Of a DNA stretch of 47,246 nucleotides, positions 44,041 to 47,246 are shown one piece after another. The notes under the pieces are model-generated. The model worked only from the letters and a program-made list of their open reading frames with translations, was not told the origin of the DNA and ran no database searches. The stretch comes from Tenacibaculum sp. (GTDB lineage: Bacteria > Bacteroidota > Bacteroidia > Flavobacteriales > Flavobacteriaceae). Position 1 is the first letter of the stretch; every line of letters starts with the position of its first letter. Where the stretch lies: contig JAGYHQ010000008.1 of NCBI GenBank assembly GCA_018456245.1, positions 1 through 47,246 on the forward strand. The letters are read 5' to 3'. The position numbers were made by a program, and so were the translations under genes.

Positions 44041-44763
44041 TTATTTTTTGTATTTAGCTAATAAATCAATTAATGTAATAGAAGCATCTTCCATATCATT
44101 TACAATACTATCTACTTTAGAGATAATGTAGTTGTAAAATATTTGTAAAATAATTGCTACTACTAAACCAAATACAGTTGTTAAAAGTGCTACTTTAATA
44201 CCACCTGCTACTACGGCCGGAGAGATGTCATTCGCTACTGCAATTGCGTCAAATGCTCCAATCATACCAATTACAGTTCCCATAAACCCTAACATTGGTG
44301 CTAAAGCAATAAATAAAGAAATCCAAGAAATGTTTTTCTCTAATAATCCCATTTGAACTCCTCCATAACCTACTACAGATTTTTCTGCAGCATCTAAGCC
44401 TTCATCAGCTCTTTCTAAACCTTGGTAAAATATAGAGGCAACAGGCCCTTTTGTGTTTCTACAAACTTCTTTTGCAGCTTCTATACCACCATCACTTAAT
44501 GCTTCATCTACATTTTTCACTAATTTTTTTGTATTGGTTGTTGACATATTTAAGTAGATAATTCTTTCAATAGCAATTGCTAAACCTAAAATTAATGCTA
44601 CTAATACGATTCCCATAAATCCTGGTCCTCCTTCAATAAAACGTTGTTTTAATTCTTGACGGAAACCTTTTGTTGCTGTTGCTACTTCTTGCGCATAAGT
44701 TGATTGAATTGCTCCAATGAACATAATTCCTGTAATAGTTAGGACATTTACTACTTTTTTCAT
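44041..44763 (-). CDS. exbB: MotA/TolQ/ExbB proton channel protein
   Basis: A 240-residue ExbB with an N-terminal hydrophobic segment ending in TYAQ, followed by three membrane helices (about 52-72, 145-168, 183-205). Signatures: MGLLEKNISWISLFIALAPMLGFMGTVIGMI around 135-165 (in two blocks), and GGIKVALLTTVFGLVVAI near the end. It forms the pentameric ring around the ExbD pair. First gene of the four-gene unit; the 269-nt upstream gap (44764-45032) holds no gene that I can see and must contain its promoter. Confidence 0.95.
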   Translation of the reverse strand: MKKVVNVLTITGIMFIGAIQSTYAQEVATATKGFRQELKQRFIEGGPGFMGIVLVALILGLAIAIERIIYLNMSTTNTKKLVKNVDEALSDGGIEAAKEVCRNTKGPVASIFYQGLERADEGLDAAEKSVVGYGGVQMGLLEKNISWISLFIALAPMLGFMGTVIGMIGAFDAIAVANDISPAVVAGGIKVALLTTVFGLVVAIILQIFYNYIISKVDSIVNDMEDASITLIDLLAKYKK

Positions 44764-45032
44764 TTTGTTATAATTAATTTTAAATAGTTAACTTATTAAA
44801 AAAATACACTTTTTTTCATTTGAGAAAGGTAAAAAACTTTTTTTAATTATTTATTTAAAATATGTTAAAAAAGAATTTTCTACTTTTTTCAGAGTGCCAA
44901 ATAACAAAAAATTGTTGGCATATAAAAAAAAAAGCTAATTTTTTGTGTAAAAAATAAATTTTCCTACGTTTTTAGTAAGGTTTAATTAATTTAAATACAT
45001 AATTTTTGCAATATAGTTATTTTTTTTAAACT

Positions 45033-46064
45033 TTAATTAATTTCTCCTCGTAAGGAGGTTTCAAAATATGTTTTAAAATCATCTTTTGGTAAATTTTGCC
45101 CTAATAAATACATCATTTTTGCAATAGCACTTTCTGTTGTTATATCTTTGCCATTAATAATTCCAATACGTTTTAAATTTATACTTGTTTCATAATGTCC
45201 CATTAAAACGCTACCTCCTGTGCATTGTGTAACATTAACTATATGTATTCCTTTATTAATTGCTTCTTCTAATAAATGTAGAAACCAATTTTTGGTAGGT
45301 GCATTTCCTGTTCCGTAAGTTTCTAAAATAATTCCTTTTAAATTAGGGATAGAAATAATTGCTTTTACAACTTTTTCTGTAATACCAGGGAATAATTTTA
45401 ATACAACTATATCATTAACTAAATTTTTTCTAAAAATAAGTTCTTGTTTTTCAGAAGTAGGGTTTAGTAATATCATTTTATTAAAATTAAGGTGTACACC
45501 ACTTTTTACCAGTGGTGGGTAGTTCATTGATGTAAACGCCTCAAATTGTTCGGCACTAATTTTTGTTGTTCTATTAGCTCTGTACAACTTATATTCAAAA
45601 TACAGCCCTACTTCTTTTACAATAGGTTCATTATTTTCTTTTGCAGAAGCTATTTCTATTGAAGTAACTAAATTTTCTTTTGCATCGGTACGAAAATCAC
45701 CTATTGGTAGTTGAGAGCCTGTAAAAATTACAGGTTTCTGTAAGTTTTCAAACATAAAACTTATGGCTGATGATATGTATGACATTGTATCAGAACCTGT
45801 TAAAATAACAAATCCGTCAAACTTTTCATAGTTATTTGCAATTGTTTCTGCTATTTCTATATAATAATTTATATCCATATTAGAGGAATCAATAGGTTCT
45901 TTAAAAGAAATAGTTGAAATATTACAGTTTAATTGCTGTAATTCGGGTATTTTTTCTACTATTTGACTAAAATCAAATGCCTTTAATGCGTTTGTTTTGT
46001 AATCTTTTACCATGCCAATAGTTCCTCCAGTATATATTAAAAGTATGTCGGGTTTATTTGTCAT
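45033..46064 (-). CDS. ansA: Type I L-asparaginase
   Basis: A 343-residue asparaginase/glutaminase. The first catalytic Thr is in LLIYTGGTIGMV at the start, and the second Thr-Asp pair is in LTGSDTMSYISSA; VFTGSQLPIGDFRTDA and LETYGTGNAP are also typical. There is no signal peptide, so it is the cytoplasmic type, which releases ammonia and aspartate from asparagine. Divergent from the zinc peptidase gene at 46163. Confidence 0.95.
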   Translation of the reverse strand: MTNKPDILLIYTGGTIGMVKDYKTNALKAFDFSQIVEKIPELQQLNCNISTISFKEPIDSSNMDINYYIEIAETIANNYEKFDGFVILTGSDTMSYISSAISFMFENLQKPVIFTGSQLPIGDFRTDAKENLVTSIEIASAKENNEPIVKEVGLYFEYKLYRANRTTKISAEQFEAFTSMNYPPLVKSGVHLNFNKMILLNPTSEKQELIFRKNLVNDIVVLKLFPGITEKVVKAIISIPNLKGIILETYGTGNAPTKNWFLHLLEEAINKGIHIVNVTQCTGGSVLMGHYETSINLKRIGIINGKDITTESAIAKMMYLLGQNLPKDDFKTYFETSLRGEIN

Positions 46065-46111
46065 TTTGACGGATTTATGGTTTAAAAATAATTTTGGAAT
46101 AGTTTATGTTA

Positions 46112-46119
46112 TATATTTG
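46112..46119 (+). promoter_or_regulatory. -7 element of the YugP-like gene
   Basis: TATATTTG fully matches TAnnTTTG, 43 nt before the ATG. A TTG at 46094-46096 is 15 nt upstream, a little short of the usual spacing. Confidence 0.45.
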
Positions 46120-46162
46120 TAGGCAAAAATAAGAATACTAAAATTAAAAAAGAGTTATAATT

Positions 46163-46858
46163 ATGGGAATGGAATATTATATTATTATTGGTGCAATTTC
46201 ATTAATAAGTTGGTTAGTTAGTAGCACTTTAAAGAGAAAGTTTGAAAAATATTCACGAGTTAGTTTGCGTAACGGAATGAGTGGAGCAGAAATAGCTGAG
46301 AAAATGTTGGCAGACCATGGTATAACAGATGTTCAGGTTATATCTACACCAGGGAGGTTGACTGATCATTATAACCCGCAAAACAAAACAGTAAATTTAA
46401 GTGAAGCTGTATATAATGAAAGAAATGCGGCAGCGGCAGCAGTAGCAGCACATGAATGTGGGCACGCAGTACAACACGCTACGGCGTATAGTTGGTTACA
46501 AATGCGTTCTAAATTGGTACCAATGGTAAATGTGTCATCTCAATTTTCTCAATGGTTAATAATTGGAGGGTTGGTTTTAGGAGCTACTTCAAGTTTAGGA
46601 TATTGGGTTTTAGCAGGGGGTGTTGCTTTAATGGCAATGGCTACATTGTTTAGTTTTGTAACGTTACCAGTAGAGTACGATGCAAGTAATAGAGCTTTAG
46701 CTTGGTTAGAAAATAAACATATTGTTACTAGGGAAGAATTAGCAGGCTCTAAAGATGCTTTAAAATGGGCGGCAAGAACTTATTTAGTAGCTGCATTAGG
46801 CTCATTAGCTATGTTAGCATATTGGATTATGAAATTAATGACTTCAAATAGAGATTAG
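46163..46858 (+). CDS. YugP-like zinc metallopeptidase
   Basis: A 231-residue membrane protein. HEXXH zinc motif: AAHECGHAVQHA (about 96-107), preceded by the family stretch LTDHYNPQNKTVNLSEAVY. Membrane helices lie at about 3-20, 125-165 (two) and 205-222. It belongs to the Bacillus YugP family (Zn_peptidase_2), a membrane-bound peptidase-like group with no well-defined substrate. Stand-alone gene; a hairpin terminator follows at 46881. Confidence 0.92.
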   Translation: MGMEYYIIIGAISLISWLVSSTLKRKFEKYSRVSLRNGMSGAEIAEKMLADHGITDVQVISTPGRLTDHYNPQNKTVNLSEAVYNERNAAAAAVAAHECGHAVQHATAYSWLQMRSKLVPMVNVSSQFSQWLIIGGLVLGATSSLGYWVLAGGVALMAMATLFSFVTLPVEYDASNRALAWLENKHIVTREELAGSKDALKWAARTYLVAALGSLAMLAYWIMKLMTSNRD

Positions 46859-46880
46859 CCTTTATTTAAAATAAATAGTT

Positions 46881-46916
46881 AAACCTGTAAACAATTAAAT
46901 TTGCAGGTTTTTTTGT
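46881..46916 (+). terminator. Terminator after YugP-like gene
   Basis: An 11-bp stem with one G-U pair (aaacctgtaaa / tttgcaggttt, 46881-46891 and 46900-46910) and an 8-nt loop, then TTTT. The rest of the stretch from 46917 to about 47139 shows no gene that I can support. Confidence 0.78.
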
Positions 46917-47139
46917 AATGAATTACCATTAAAGTTGTTGTTTTAAAATGGAATAAAAACATTTGTTTTAAAATAATTGATGATTTGTTTTAGTTATTTC
47001 TTCTTCCTGCAAATAAAAATGTTAATATATTTTTCATTTTTTAATGGTTAAAAAGTGACTTTTTTGTTAAAAGTGTTTCATACTAACTATAAGTAAGCTT
47101 ATAAAAAAGTAAAGATATGAAATTAAATAATGGATAATC

Positions 47140-47170
47140 TTGGATTTATGTATGTTTTTTTGTATATTTA
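47140..47170 (+). promoter_or_regulatory. Candidate promoter of the repeat-bearing reading frame
   Basis: TTG at 47140-47142, a 20-nt spacer, and TATATTTA at 47163-47170, seven of eight matches to TAnnTTTG. It lies 18 nt before an ATG at 47189. Confidence 0.4.
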
Positions 47171-47188
47171 CGGCAGTTAATTATTACG

Positions 47189-47246
47189 ATGAAATGCACA
47201 GCACAGCACAGCACAGCACAGCACAGCACAGCACAGCACAGCACAG
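47189..47246 (+). CDS. Start of a truncated reading frame carrying the pentanucleotide repeat
   Basis: ATG at 47189 opens a frame of 19 codons to the end of the window: MKC followed by repeats of the five-residue unit T-A-Q-H-S. There is no stop in any of the three frames through the repeat, because five and three share no factor. A promoter-like sequence lies upstream. It could be the beginning of a phase-variable gene whose body is beyond the contig end, or chance sequence before an assembly artefact. No product can be named. Confidence 0.25.
   Translation, partial: MKCTAQHSTAQHSTAQHST
47196..47246. repeat. Pentanucleotide repeat (GCACA)10 at contig end
   Basis: Ten perfect copies of GCACA plus one extra G run to the last base of the window. 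The unit is richer in G and C than the host and its true copy number is unknown because it reaches the contig end. Slipped-strand mispairing or an assembler stop at a repeat longer than its word length would both give this picture. Confidence 0.95.

Noticed and set aside
47196-47246. CRISPR array or telomere-like repeat
   Set aside because: The units are adjacent 5-mers with no spacers, and a bacterial chromosome of this group has no telomere of this kind.
1-47246. tRNA, rRNA, prophage, integrase or transposase genes
   Set aside because: I looked for GC-rich cloverleaf-like stretches and for mobile-element proteins in all frames and found none.

Overview
The window reads as one contig from a low-GC member of the Bacteroidetes, most likely a Flavobacteriaceae bacterium. 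The evidence is the strong AT bias (48 of 180 bases are G or C in 301-480), a SusC/SusD pair, promoters of the Bacteroidetes type (TTG, about 20 nt, TAnnTTTG), almost no Shine-Dalgarno signal, and family-specific genes such as DUF3098 next to ftsX, DUF3109, an ExbB/ExbD/ExbD set beside rpoN, and SDR-type threonine dehydrogenase. I do not assign a genus. No tRNA, rRNA, CRISPR, transposase or integrase is visible. Almost all of the window is chromosomal housekeeping sequence.

Layout. 1 to about 195 is GC-richer sequence (85 of 180 bases in 1-180) that does not resemble the rest and abuts a gene lacking its 5' end; it is probably a chimeric contig end. 625-5111 holds an NlpE-like lipoprotein, then a two-gene unit of a GshB-type ATP-grasp ligase and a 662-residue fusion of an N-formylglutamate-amidohydrolase-like domain with a QEGLA/DUF1704 zinc peptidase-like domain, then a secreted protein of unknown function. 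5373-8173 is rplM-rpsI, rpsB, tsf, with hairpins before rpsB and a terminator-like hairpin between rpsB and tsf. 8338-10700 holds a small membrane protein, a second NlpE-type lipoprotein and a Sel1-repeat protein. 10798-15512 (minus) has an OmpA-like lipoprotein, a methyltransferase, map, a thioredoxin-fold lipoprotein and gpmI. 15662-20060 has an SDR-like protein, recO, a CYTH protein, a HlyIII/PlsC overlapping pair and trpS. 20219-24759 is a SusC/SusD outer-membrane uptake pair.

24831-28796 holds marC, a DUF3109 protein, an unknown lipoprotein and a threonine dehydrogenase/thioredoxin-like/short conserved protein run. 28807-31434 (minus) is ftsX-DUF3098-uppP-truB. Then come a coiled-coil membrane protein, acs, pyrH-frr, an MMPL/RND exporter, asnS (interrupted by a one-base frameshift in a run of seven G), an orphan SUKH/SMI1 protein, rpoN, a small beta-barrel protein, exbD-exbD-(4 TM protein)-exbB, L-asparaginase and a YugP-like zinc peptidase. 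The last 51 bases are a pentanucleotide repeat (GCACA, ten copies) that starts a few bases after an ATG with a promoter-like sequence upstream. It is either a phase-variable coding repeat or an assembly end artefact.

The best candidate for an under-described system is the GshB-like ligase plus amidohydrolase/zincin fusion (1165-4164): the makeup suggests addition and removal of an amino acid or small peptide on an unknown substrate. The terminal repeat and the asnS frameshift are the other items most worth checking against raw reads.
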